Below are positions 43,629 through 52,351 of a stretch of 54,441 nucleotides of DNA, in pieces (position 1 is the first letter of the stretch; every line of letters begins with the position of its first letter). Made by a program: the position numbers and the translations under genes. This DNA comes from Planctomycetota bacterium. Its GTDB lineage: Bacteria > Planctomycetota > B15-G4. The stretch is taken from contig JAJDEQ010000043.1 in assembly GCA_029259695.1 (NCBI GenBank), positions 1 through 54,441 of the forward strand, given 5' to 3'. A model generated the notes under the pieces. The model was not told the origin of the DNA and made no database searches. It saw only the letters and a list, made by a program, of their open reading frames with translations.

Positions 43629-44034
43629 CCTTCAGCAGCTCGACCTGGAACACGAGCTGGGCGTGGGGGGCGATCATCGGCGGCGCTCCGGACGCGCCGT
43701 AGCCCAGCTCGGACGGGATCAGGAAGCGGTACACGGAGCCGGGCTGCATCAACTGCACGCCTTCGGTCCAGCCCGCGATGACCCCGTTCAACGGGAACGT
43801 GGCCGGCTCGCCGCGCCCGTAGGAACTGTCGAACGGCTGCCCGTCGGTGAGCCAGCCCGCGTAGTGCACGGTCACGTTGTCGGTGGCCTTGGGGCGTTCG
43901 CCCTTGCCTTCGCGCACGACTTCGTACTGGAGTCCACTGGCGGTGGTGGTGGTCGTGGCTTCGGTGGGCAGAACGAAATCGGGGACCTGCATGGGGCGGC
44001 GTCCGGTGAGAGCGGAGAGGATCCTGCGCAACAT
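43621..44034 (-). CDS. FKBP-type peptidyl-prolyl cis-trans isomerase
   Basis: 137 residues from ATG 44034 (AGGA 10 nt upstream); ATG 43992 would give the bare domain. A single FKBP domain contains VTVHYAGWLTDGQPFDSSYG, FPLNGVIAGWTEGVQLM and RFLIPSELGYGASG, with the active-site aromatic and Asp residues of the family. The N-terminus (MLRRILSALTGRRP) is basic and not a clear signal peptide, so a cytoplasmic location is likely. It overlaps the start of the esterase gene. Confidence 0.95.
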   Translation of the reverse strand: MLRRILSALTGRRPMQVPDFVLPTEATTTTTASGLQYEVVREGKGERPKATDNVTVHYAGWLTDGQPFDSSYGRGEPATFPLNGVIAGWTEGVQLMQPGSVYRFLIPSELGYGASGAPPMIAPHAQLVFQVELLKVG

Positions 44035-44113
44035 GGGCGCGGGATCCTAACCGTCCGGAGGCTGGGGCCACAAGGCCGGAGAGGGTCGTGGACCCGGTCG
44101 GCTCCGGGGTCGG

Positions 44114-44596
44114 TCAGCCCTGCTCCTGGAACCTCTCGTGCGCTGCTTCGCGCAGCTTGAACAGCGACCCGCGCACGCGTTCCATCGCCGCCTCACGGCG
44201 TCCCTCCAGCAGGTCGATCTCGAGCGCGGCCAACTCGCCCAACAGGCGCGCCATGTCGGCCCTGAAGGCGTTCTGGTGCGCGTCGCGCTCGTCCTCCGGG
44301 ACCTGCTCCAGGTTGGACGGTGCCATCGGCTTGGCGGTGAGCGCATACACCTGCATGGTCGTGACGGCCTCGAGCGTCAGCTCCGTCTGGGTCGGATCGG
44401 ACAGGGTCGTGGCCACGGTCTTGAGGTTGTTGCGCAGCTCCTTCATGCAATCGAAGAGCGAGGGTCCCGCCTGCGGAGTCGCTGCCGCCGAGGCCGCCGG
44501 GATGGCGTTCCCGAGGACGAGCGTCGCGAGCACGGTCGCAGCCAGGGCGAAGGCCGTGCGCTGAGGGGTCGAGCGAGCGGAGCGGGGGGTGTGCAT
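44114..44596 (-). CDS. cytochrome b562-like periplasmic protein
   Basis: 160 residues from ATG 44596 (GGAAGG 7 nt upstream). Signal peptide ~1-37 (LVLGNAIPAASA). The mature part is a four-helix protein of ~115 residues. It aligns in layout with cytochrome b562: first helix SLFDCMKELRNNLKTVA with Met51 at the axial-ligand position, and last helix KLREAAHERFQEQG with His153. The Met-His distance (102) is close to E. coli b562 (95). There is no CxxCH, so any heme would be non-covalent. A heme-free member of the superfamily is the alternative. Confidence 0.68.
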   Translation of the reverse strand: MHTPRSARSTPQRTAFALAATVLATLVLGNAIPAASAAATPQAGPSLFDCMKELRNNLKTVATTLSDPTQTELTLEAVTTMQVYALTAKPMAPSNLEQVPEDERDAHQNAFRADMARLLGELAALEIDLLEGRREAAMERVRGSLFKLREAAHERFQEQG

Positions 44597-44744
44597 GGGC
44601 CTGCCTTCCTGCGGGGGGGCGGCGGTGGCGCCGCATCGGGTGCGAAACGCAACGTCCGCCTGGACCGGACGGAGCGCTCGGGTGCCTGCCGCACCGGAGC
44701 TGTGCACAGACAGACTGCCGTCGGATCGCACCGTGCCTGGTTGC

Positions 44745-45740
44745 TCAGTCGCTCTCCAGGTCGACGAAGGCCAGCTGGGGGAAGCGTTCGCGCAACTCCG
44801 CCTCGATCCGATCGATCTCGTCGCCCAGGGCCTCGGTCAGTCGTTCGCCGAAGTCCCTGGCGAAGCCCTGTCGCCCGGTCTCGTTGCCGAGTTCGTCCCG
44901 CCGGGACTCCACGAAGGCCCCGAGTCCTTCAGCCAGCACGGCGCCGTTCCAGTCCACCTCGGCGCCGAACTTGAACCGCTCGGCTCCGACGATGCGGCTC
45001 TTGATCGCGTGCACGCGCTCGATCGTCGGTTGTTCGGCCAGGTAGGCCACGATCTCGCGCTGCACGTCGTCGGGCAGCGCACGACCCAGGATCAGGCTGC
45101 GGTTCTTGTATCCGAGCCAGATCGCGATGGCGCCCATCATCAGTCCGATCAGCAGGGTGGCGACGGCGTCGGGGATGTGGCTGCCGGTGCTCCACGACAG
45201 GGCGATGCCTGCCGCGGCGATCAGCACGCCCAGGCATGCGACGCTGTCTTCCAAGAGCACGGCCGCGATGGTCGGGTCGCTCGTGGTGCGCAGGAACTCG
45301 CGCAGGCTCCTGTCGCCGCGCACTTCGTGGACGGCCTTGACCGCCTGCAGCAGCACCCAGCCGTCGACCAGGAGCGCCACGCCGAGCACCGCGAACAGCG
45401 ACCAGTCGAAGGCCAGCTCGGGCGGGTGGCTCAACGTGTGCACGCCGTGATAGAGCGTGACGCCGCAGCCCAGGACGAAGATGCCCACGGCTGACAGCAG
45501 CGCGAACAGGAAGCGCTCCCCGCCGAAGCCGTAGTGGAACATCGCGTCGGCGGGCTTGTGGCTGCGCCGGATGCCGATGAACAGCAGGGCCTGGTTGCTG
45601 GTGTCGGCCAATGTGTGCATGGCCTCGGAGAACATGGCGCCCGAGCCCGAGAAGGCGAAGGTCACGAACTTCACCACGGTGAGGAAGGCATTGCCGATCA
45701 GGGCGAGGAGCACCGCCCGCTGAGAAGAGTTGCCGGCCAT
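44745..45740 (-). CDS. cation diffusion facilitator (ZnT9-like) transporter
   Basis: 331 residues from ATG 45740; an upstream frame to 45800 is Arg-rich and unlikely. About six membrane spans. TM2 has H42-x3-D46 (SEAMHTLADTSNQ), a metal-site element of CDF proteins. A loop plus TM5 reads TTSDPTIAAVLLEDSVACLG, as in ZnT9/SLC30A9-type proteins. The C-terminal cytoplasmic domain (~215-331) contains IERVHAIKSRIVGAERFKFG. It exports zinc or related divalent cations against protons. Divergent from the GcvT-like gene with 184 nt between. Confidence 0.92.
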   Translation of the reverse strand: MAGNSSQRAVLLALIGNAFLTVVKFVTFAFSGSGAMFSEAMHTLADTSNQALLFIGIRRSHKPADAMFHYGFGGERFLFALLSAVGIFVLGCGVTLYHGVHTLSHPPELAFDWSLFAVLGVALLVDGWVLLQAVKAVHEVRGDRSLREFLRTTSDPTIAAVLLEDSVACLGVLIAAAGIALSWSTGSHIPDAVATLLIGLMMGAIAIWLGYKNRSLILGRALPDDVQREIVAYLAEQPTIERVHAIKSRIVGAERFKFGAEVDWNGAVLAEGLGAFVESRRDELGNETGRQGFARDFGERLTEALGDEIDRIEAELRERFPQLAFVDLESD

Positions 45741-45924
45741 GCGATCCCCGTGCCTCCGTTGCTGGCGCCTGCGGTCGTCGCGCGCGCCGCCTGCCGACAT
45801 CTTGCTCGCGGCAGGCGTCGGGTTGAAGGGTGGGCTGTGGATTCCCGCGGCCTGGGTCCGCCTACCGGCTCAAGGCTCGCGCTTGGTAGGGTACCTCTCG
45901 CCTGTCGTCGACCGAGCGAGCCCG

Positions 45925-47181
45925 ATGCCCCTGCCGACCCCCTTCCACGACCGCACCTCGGCGCGCTGCGCGAGCATGAAGTGGAAGGAGTGGGCGGGCT
46001 ACTACGCGGTGTGCTCGTACGAGTTGTGCCACGAGCCCGAGTACTTCGCCGTGCGCCACGCGGCCGGGCTGATCGACGTGACGCCGCTCTACAAGCTGGA
46101 CGTGAGCGGGCCGGACGCGACGGCGTTCCTCGACTGGGTGACGGCACGCCACGTGGGTCGGCTCAAGCTCGGCCAGGTGGGGTACGGCTGCTGGTGCGAC
46201 GCGTCGGGGCGCGTGCTGGACGACGGCACGATCACGCGCCGCGACGATGCCAGCTACCGCGTGACGTCGGCTGATCCCTCCTACGGTTGGCTGGTCCATC
46301 AGGCGCGCCGCTTCGACGTCCGCATCGAGGACGTCAGTGATCGGCTCGCGGCGGTGGCCCTGCAAGGCCCCGCGGCCCGCAGCGTGCTTGGCGATGCGTG
46401 CGACGACGACGTCTCCGGCCTGCGTTTCTTCCGTGCCATGCGCACACGCATCGCGGGTGTGGACGTCGATGTCACGCGCACCGGCTACACCGGCGATCTC
46501 GGTTACGAGGTCTGGGCGCCCAACGACGGCGCGCTCGTGGTGTGGGACGCCCTGGTCGAGGCGGGGCGGCCTCACGGCATGACCCTGCTCGGCCTCGACG
46601 CGCTCGACGTCTGCCGCATCGAAGCGGGGTTCGTGCTGCTCGGCGTGGACTACTTCAGCGCCCGGCGCTGCGTCCTGCCGAGCCAGACCTCGACCCCGTT
46701 CGAGCTCGGGCTGGGCTGGAGCGTGCACCTCGACCGCGACCCGTTCGTGGGCAGCGAGGCCCTGGCCCAGGAGCAGCAGGCGGGCTCGGAGTGGGCGCTC
46801 GTCGGGCTGCACACCGACTGGGACGAACTCGAACGGCTCTACGACAGCTTCAAGCTGCCACCGCATCTCGCGTCCAGCGCGTCGCGCGTCGCGGTGCCGG
46901 TGTACGCCGACACGCGGCGCGGCGTCCAGGTGGGGCAGGCCACCAGCAGCACCTGGTCACCCGTGCTGAAGCAACACATCTCGCTGGCGTCGGTGCGCAC
47001 ACCCCATGCCGCGGTCGGCACCGAGTTGGGCCTGGAGGTGACGGTGGAGTTCGAACGCCACCGCATCCGGGCGACCGTGGTGGACACGCCCTTCTTCGAC
47101 CCCGAGCGCAAGCGCGCGACGCCCCGCTCCGCTGCTGCTTCCGGACAACCGGCGGCGCCCGCCACGGAGCCGATGGCTTGA
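45925..47181 (+). CDS. GcvT-like folate-dependent aminomethyltransferase family protein
   Basis: 418 residues from ATG 45925. Three-domain GcvT fold with GLIDVTPLYKLDVSGPDAT, DDGTITRRDDASYRVTSADP, TRTGYTGDLGYEVW (folate-site region) and a C-terminal barrel starting near VPVYADTRRGVQVGQATS. GcvT proteins use tetrahydrofolate to take one-carbon units from methylamines such as glycine, sarcosine or dimethylglycine. No gcvH or gcvP is nearby. Instead two flavoprotein genes follow with overlapping or 1-nt junctions, so an oxidative demethylation of an N-methyl or related compound is more likely than glycine cleavage. An extra region near WDELERLYDSFKLPPH is unlike classical GcvT. Confidence 0.86.
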   Translation: MPLPTPFHDRTSARCASMKWKEWAGYYAVCSYELCHEPEYFAVRHAAGLIDVTPLYKLDVSGPDATAFLDWVTARHVGRLKLGQVGYGCWCDASGRVLDDGTITRRDDASYRVTSADPSYGWLVHQARRFDVRIEDVSDRLAAVALQGPAARSVLGDACDDDVSGLRFFRAMRTRIAGVDVDVTRTGYTGDLGYEVWAPNDGALVVWDALVEAGRPHGMTLLGLDALDVCRIEAGFVLLGVDYFSARRCVLPSQTSTPFELGLGWSVHLDRDPFVGSEALAQEQQAGSEWALVGLHTDWDELERLYDSFKLPPHLASSASRVAVPVYADTRRGVQVGQATSSTWSPVLKQHISLASVRTPHAAVGTELGLEVTVEFERHRIRATVVDTPFFDPERKRATPRSAAASGQPAAPATEPMA

Positions 47182-48764
47182 CCCGTTGGGATGCGATCAT
47201 CGTGGGTGGCGGCCACAACGGCCTGGTGTGTGCGGCCTACCTCGCGCGGGCCGGCCGCAAGGTGCTGGTGCTCGAACGACGGCACGTGCTGGGCGGCGCG
47301 GCCGTCTCCGAAGAGCTCTACCCCGGGTTCACCTTCTCGGTCTGCTCGTACGTGGTCAGCCTGCTGCGGCCGTGGATCATCCGCGACCTCGACCTGACGC
47401 GCTTCGGTCTGCAGATCATCCCGCTCGACTGTTCCTTCAGCCCCTTGCCCGACGGGCGCTCGCTGGCCCGCTGGTCCGACGCCGAGGCCACGCGCCGCGA
47501 GATCGCGGCCTTCAGCCAGCGCGACGCCGAGCGCTATCCCGAGTTCGGCAAGACCATGGCCCAGATGGCGCGCTTCGTGAAGCCGCTGATCGACTCGCCC
47601 GCGCCGGACCCGTGGTCGCTCAAGCCCCGCAACCTGGCCGATCTCTGGCGTACGGCCGGGCGCATGCGCGAGATGAACGACGAGCAGCGCCGCATCCTCA
47701 CCAAGATGATGACGATGAGCGCCGCCGACTTCCTCGACGAGTGGTTCGAGTCGGACGTGCTCAAGGCGCCCATGTCCGTCAGCGGCATCATCGGCACCTA
47801 CCTGGGTGTACGCAGTCCGGGTACTGCCTACGTCCTGTTGCACCACTACATGGGTGAGATCGACGGCGCCTTCCGCTCCTGGGGCTTCAGCAAGGGCGGC
47901 ACGGGACAGGTGAGCGAGGCGATCGCCGCGGCGGCGCGCCACTACGGCGCGGACGTCCGCACCGAGACACCGATCGAGAAGATCCTCGTGCGCGACGGCC
48001 GGGCGTCCGGGGTCGTGCTCGAGAACGGCGACGTGTTCGACGCACGGATCGTGGTGTCGGGCGTGGATCCGCGGCTCACCTTCCTGGGGCTCGTGGGCAG
48101 CGAACACCTGCCGGACGAGTTCGTCACCCAGATCGAGCGCTACAAGCTGCGCGGCAGCTCGGGCAAGGTGAACCTGGCCGTCGACCGCCTGCCGGAGTTC
48201 GCCTGCCGACCCGGTGACGGCCCGCACATGCGCGGTGACGTGGCCATCGCCCCCAGCGTGGCCTACCTGGAACGCGCATACGACGAGGCCAAGTACGGAG
48301 CGTTCTCCAAGCGGCCCTACCTGAACGTGGTGATCCCCTCGGTCGTGGATCCGTCGGTGGCGCCCCCGGGCAAGCACGTGATCTCGTGCTTCGTGCAGTA
48401 CGCCCCCTACAACCTCGCCGGCGGTGCCGATCGCTGGCCCGAGCAACGGGAGGCCTTCGGCGACACGGTGGTGGACACGCTGGCCGAGTACATCCCGGGC
48501 CTGAAGGAGTCGATCCTGTTCCGGCAGGTGCTCACCCCGTGGGACCTGGAGCAGGACTTCGGGCTCACCGAGGGCAACATCTTCCACGGGGAACTCAGCC
48601 TCGAGCAGTTGGCTTTCCAGCGTCCCGCGCCGGGCTGGGCGCACTACCGCACGCCGGTGGACGGCCTGTGGATGTGCGGTTCGGGGACGCACCCCGGCGG
48701 TGGCATCATGGGCGCCAGCGGCGCCCTGGCCGCGCGCACGTTGCTCGGCACGAAGGCGGTTTGA
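47178..48764 (+). CDS. FAD-dependent oxidoreductase, PYROXD2/CrtI-like
   Basis: 528 residues from TTG 47178, which overlaps the GcvT stop (TTGA) and has GGAG 8 nt upstream. The N-terminal dinucleotide-binding fold is AIIVGGGHNGLVCAAYLARA, with LERRHVLGGAAVSEE directly after, as in PYROXD2 and phytoene-desaturase-like proteins. The C-terminal FAD-binding motif is GLWMCGSGTHPGGGIMGASG. No signal peptide. These enzymes oxidise C-C or C-N bonds; the substrate is not predictable. It probably works with the next, paralogous gene, which shares fold and length. Confidence 0.9.
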   Translation: MTRWDAIIVGGGHNGLVCAAYLARAGRKVLVLERRHVLGGAAVSEELYPGFTFSVCSYVVSLLRPWIIRDLDLTRFGLQIIPLDCSFSPLPDGRSLARWSDAEATRREIAAFSQRDAERYPEFGKTMAQMARFVKPLIDSPAPDPWSLKPRNLADLWRTAGRMREMNDEQRRILTKMMTMSAADFLDEWFESDVLKAPMSVSGIIGTYLGVRSPGTAYVLLHHYMGEIDGAFRSWGFSKGGTGQVSEAIAAAARHYGADVRTETPIEKILVRDGRASGVVLENGDVFDARIVVSGVDPRLTFLGLVGSEHLPDEFVTQIERYKLRGSSGKVNLAVDRLPEFACRPGDGPHMRGDVAIAPSVAYLERAYDEAKYGAFSKRPYLNVVIPSVVDPSVAPPGKHVISCFVQYAPYNLAGGADRWPEQREAFGDTVVDTLAEYIPGLKESILFRQVLTPWDLEQDFGLTEGNIFHGELSLEQLAFQRPAPGWAHYRTPVDGLWMCGSGTHPGGGIMGASGALAARTLLGTKAV

Positions 48765-48765
48765 C

Positions 48766-50304
48766 GTGAGCTACGACGCGCTTGTCATCGGCGGTGGTCA
48801 CAACGGGCTGACGACGGCCGCGCTGCTGGGCCAGGCGGGGCGACGGGTGGCGGTGCTCGAAGCGCGCCCGGTGCTGGGCGGCCTGGCCGCGCGGGACGAA
48901 TTCGCGCCCGGCTTCACGACGCCCGGCCTGTTGCAGGACACCACCAACCTGCGCGGCGCCGTGGTCGAGCAGCTCGACCTGGTCAAGCACGGCATGCGCT
49001 TCGCCGACGCGGAACCCAACGTGTTCGCGCCGCAACGCGACGGTCGCGGACTCGTGTTGTCGCGCAACGACGTGCACATGCAGGCCGAGCTCGACCCGGT
49101 GAGCCAGGCGGACACCGCCGCGTGGCTCGACTGGCGCGCGTCCCTGGGGCGTCTGCGCCCCTTCGTGCAACGCGTGCTCAACGAACCGCCGCCGGACACG
49201 GCGCCCGGCTCGATCCGTGGCAAGTGGGAACTCGCGCGCACCGGGCTGGCCTTGCGCCGCCTGGGCCGGCGGGACATGACCGAGCTGCTGCGCGTGGGGC
49301 CGATGTGCGTCGCCGACTGGGTCGGTGAGTGGTTCGAGACGCCGCTGCTCAAGAGTCTGCTCGCCGGTCCTGCGGTGCGCGGCGGCTGGGTGGGCCCGTG
49401 GTCACCGGGCACGGCCGCGAACTTGTTGCTGCACGAGTGCAGCTCGGGGCGCAGCGTCGCCAGCGGTCCGGCGGGTCTGGTGGATGCGCTGGCCGCCACG
49501 GCGCGCGCCGCCGGGTGCGAACTGCGCACCGATGCGCGCGTGTCGAAGGTGCTGGTCAGCGCGGGCTGGGCTCGCGGCGTCGAGCTCGAGGATGGCGAGA
49601 CGTTGCACGCCGATGTGGTCGCCGCCTCGTGCGATCCACGCACGCTGCTGGGCCTCATGCCGCGCGGCGCGCTGGCGCTCCACCTGGAAGAGCAACTCGG
49701 TGCGTGGCGCATGCGCGGGACCACGGCCAAGCTCGATCTGGCCTGGCGCGGTGAACTGCGCTTCCGCTGTCGCCCGGACGAGGTCTTCGAGCGGGCGCAC
49801 GTGGGCGAGACACTCGACGACCTGGAGCGGGCCTACGACCCGGTGAAGTACGGCGAGCTCCCGCAACGGCCGCACCTGGAGATCCACGTCCCGTCGATCC
49901 GCGCCCCGTACCTCGCCACCGAGGGTCATCAGGTCGTCTCGATCCTCGTGCACTGGGTGCCGCTGGACGTGCTCGGCGGTTGGACCGACGAGCGGCGCGC
50001 CGAACTGGAGCGCGCCGTGCTCGCGACCCTGGGCGAATACGTGGACGACGTCGCCGAGCACGTGGTGGCGTCGCGCCTGCTCACGCCGCGGGACATCGAA
50101 CGGACCTACGGGCTCACCGGCGGGCAGGTCCAGCACGGCGAGCACGCCCTGGACCAACTGCTGCACATGCGCCCCAACCCGTCCTGCTCGCGCTACGCCA
50201 CGCCGCTCGCCGGCCTGTACCTGTGCGGCGCCGGAAGCCACCCCGGCGGGGGCATCAGCTGCGGCCCGGGACAACTCGCGGCGCGCGCGATCCTCGAGGT
50301 CTGA
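48766..50304 (+). CDS. FAD-dependent oxidoreductase, PYROXD2/CrtI-like (second paralogue)
   Basis: 512 residues from GTG 48766, 1 nt after the preceding stop. N-terminal ALVIGGGHNGLTTAALLGQA and VLEARPVLGGLAARDEF; C-terminal GLYLCGAGSHPGGGISCGPG. It parallels the preceding protein along its whole length but is clearly diverged, so this is an old duplication that may form a heterodimer. It ends the operon and converges on the FG-GAP gene with 52 nt between stops. Confidence 0.9.
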   Translation: MSYDALVIGGGHNGLTTAALLGQAGRRVAVLEARPVLGGLAARDEFAPGFTTPGLLQDTTNLRGAVVEQLDLVKHGMRFADAEPNVFAPQRDGRGLVLSRNDVHMQAELDPVSQADTAAWLDWRASLGRLRPFVQRVLNEPPPDTAPGSIRGKWELARTGLALRRLGRRDMTELLRVGPMCVADWVGEWFETPLLKSLLAGPAVRGGWVGPWSPGTAANLLLHECSSGRSVASGPAGLVDALAATARAAGCELRTDARVSKVLVSAGWARGVELEDGETLHADVVAASCDPRTLLGLMPRGALALHLEEQLGAWRMRGTTAKLDLAWRGELRFRCRPDEVFERAHVGETLDDLERAYDPVKYGELPQRPHLEIHVPSIRAPYLATEGHQVVSILVHWVPLDVLGGWTDERRAELERAVLATLGEYVDDVAEHVVASRLLTPRDIERTYGLTGGQVQHGEHALDQLLHMRPNPSCSRYATPLAGLYLCGAGSHPGGGISCGPGQLAARAILEV

Positions 50305-50356
50305 AGCCGGTGCGTCCGGGCCGTTCGTCGGCGCGGATGACTCTTCGCACGAGCTG

Positions 50357-52180
50357 CTAGGGCACGCTGCCCACGATGGCGTTGGAGGCGGACAGGTTCT
50401 GCGGCGCCGTGGGGTCGTCGATCCAGAACTGCAGGTAGATCTGCGCGCCCTGGGGGACACCTCCGGGCCACGTCGTGTCGAGGTCCACGCGGCCATGGCG
50501 GTCGGTGGTGAAGGTCGTCAGGAAGCCCGGCGGCGAGAGCACGTCCGGCACCATGACGCCGCCCTTGAAGGGCGTGTCGACGGCTTGGACGCCGACGGCC
50601 AGCTGCGCGCGCGACTGGCCGCGCGCCGCGCGCAAGGCGACCGAGATCGTGTTGCCGCCCTCCAGCGCGCCGAAGCCGAACAGGCACGGTTCCCCGAAGA
50701 GCCCGGCGAGCCCGTGACCGAGGTCGCTCCAGTCGCCGTTGTTGATCGCGTCGCAGTCCGCGCCCTGGAGGAAGAGCAACCACAGGGCGCCGGTGTCGAC
50801 GCTGCCGTCGTCATCGAACAAGGCGCCCACCGCGAGGTCGCCGATGCCGTCTCCGTTGATGTCCCCCGGGCAGCCGACCGCGCCGAACCAGTCCTCGTCG
50901 TCGAGTTGACCCTGGAAGCCGCCCACCAGCGAGCTGATCTTGTGCGTGGTGTGGACCCGTCCGTCGCGCTCGAGCAGCAGGACGTAGGCGGCGCCACGGT
51001 TGAAGCCGCCGTCATCGTCGCCCGTCGAGCCCACGGCGATGTCCTCGACGCCGTCTCCGTCCACGTCGCCCAACGCGGCGACGGTGCCGCCGAACAGGTC
51101 CAGCGAGTCGTGCTGGGCTTCGAGCCCGCCGGCGATCTGGCTGATCTTCTGGTGCTGCTTCACCGTTCCGTCCGCGTTCAGGAACACGACGAAGACCCCG
51201 CCGGTCTGCGAGCCGCCCTCGTGCATGCCGTACGCGCCGATCACGAGATCGGTGATGCCGTCATCGTCGAGGTCGCCGATGTTGGCGATGGACTCGCCGA
51301 GGAAGGCGAGCGAGAGCAGCGTCGCATCGAAGCCGCCCTGGGTGTCGCTGATCTTCTGGAGCTGCTTGAGCGAACCGTCGGTGTTCATGAAGAGCACGTA
51401 CACGGCGCCGTGCTCGGGGCCGCCGTCGTCGTCGTTGGGGGCGCCCGCGGCGAGATCGGGCACGCCATCGCCGTCGAGGTCGCCGAGGGCCGTGACCGAA
51501 CGGCCGAAGTGGTCGCCGGGGTCGAGCGCTTCAGCCAGCAGCGGATCGGTGGCGGCGCTGAGCTTGTGCTGGCCGCGCAGGGAACCGTCCACGTCGAGGA
51601 ACAGGATCCACAGGGCTCCCTTGTCGAAGCCCGCGTCGTTCGATCCCGGTTCGCCGGCGACCAGGTCGGGGATGCCGTCGCCGTTGAGGTCGCCGATGCC
51701 GGCGAGGGTCACGGCGAACGACTCGGTGGGTTCGGGCCCCGTGTCCAGGCCGCCGACGCCGTGGGCCACGTCGCGCTGTTCGAGCACGATGCCGTCGCTC
51801 GACAGGGTCAGGATCGAGAGGGACTCGGGACCGAACTCGTCGAAGTCCGAGGCGGCGCCCACGGCGATCTCGTCACGACCGTCGCCATCGATGTCACCCA
51901 GCGGGGTGGTCGCGCCGCCGAAGGTCGCGAACGAGGGGACGACGGCCGTCAGGTTCCCGCTCGAGTTGCTGACCTTGCGTTGGATCAGGACTTCTCCGGG
52001 CGCCATCTCCTGCGCGCGCCCGACCGTGGTCAGCGGGCCGCACACGCAGCCGAGCGTACAAGCCAGCGCGCTGATCACGCCGACGGGGGACGGCTGCGAA
52101 GGCGCCACGCGGCGCGGGGCGAGAGCGTCGCCGCGCGGGGCGACGATCGCGGGAACAGCGCACGTCTGGGTGCACGCCAT
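50357..52180 (-). CDS. secreted FG-GAP (integrin-alpha-like) repeat protein with novel C-terminal module
   Basis: 607 residues from ATG 52180 with AGGAGG 9 nt upstream. A long n-region precedes a signal sequence around 33-57 (ALACTLGCVCGPLTTVGRAQ). Six FG-GAP/VCBS-type repeats follow (~90-480), each with a DxDxDG calcium loop: DIDGDGRDE, DLNGDGIPD, DLDGDGVPD, DLDDDGITD, DVDGDGVED, DINGDGIGD. Together they should form a calcium-bound propeller. Residues 484-607 form a separate module (DLGHGLAG, PFKGGVMVPD, FWIDDP, SASNA) shared with the next upstream gene's product. It has no transmembrane sorting tail. Likely an extracellular adhesive or matrix protein. Confidence 0.85.
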   Translation of the reverse strand: MACTQTCAVPAIVAPRGDALAPRRVAPSQPSPVGVISALACTLGCVCGPLTTVGRAQEMAPGEVLIQRKVSNSSGNLTAVVPSFATFGGATTPLGDIDGDGRDEIAVGAASDFDEFGPESLSILTLSSDGIVLEQRDVAHGVGGLDTGPEPTESFAVTLAGIGDLNGDGIPDLVAGEPGSNDAGFDKGALWILFLDVDGSLRGQHKLSAATDPLLAEALDPGDHFGRSVTALGDLDGDGVPDLAAGAPNDDDGGPEHGAVYVLFMNTDGSLKQLQKISDTQGGFDATLLSLAFLGESIANIGDLDDDGITDLVIGAYGMHEGGSQTGGVFVVFLNADGTVKQHQKISQIAGGLEAQHDSLDLFGGTVAALGDVDGDGVEDIAVGSTGDDDGGFNRGAAYVLLLERDGRVHTTHKISSLVGGFQGQLDDEDWFGAVGCPGDINGDGIGDLAVGALFDDDGSVDTGALWLLFLQGADCDAINNGDWSDLGHGLAGLFGEPCLFGFGALEGGNTISVALRAARGQSRAQLAVGVQAVDTPFKGGVMVPDVLSPPGFLTTFTTDRHGRVDLDTTWPGGVPQGAQIYLQFWIDDPTAPQNLSASNAIVGSVP

Positions 52181-52351
52181 GAACCAGTCCTCCTCGGGGA
52201 AGTGGACATCTCGTCCCGGCGGACACGATTCTACATGCAGCCTGACGTAGGCCGCAGGGAATCAAATCCGACCCCGAGGTTCGGTTTGCTTCGTGGCGCC
52301 CGCGAACGCGCTGTTGCGCGTCGCGTCATCGCTTCACGTCAGGTTCGTGCG

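Noticed and set aside
45925..47181. True glycine-cleavage T protein
   Set aside because: No gcvH or gcvP nearby and an atypical insert; the linked flavoproteins argue for another methylamine-type substrate.
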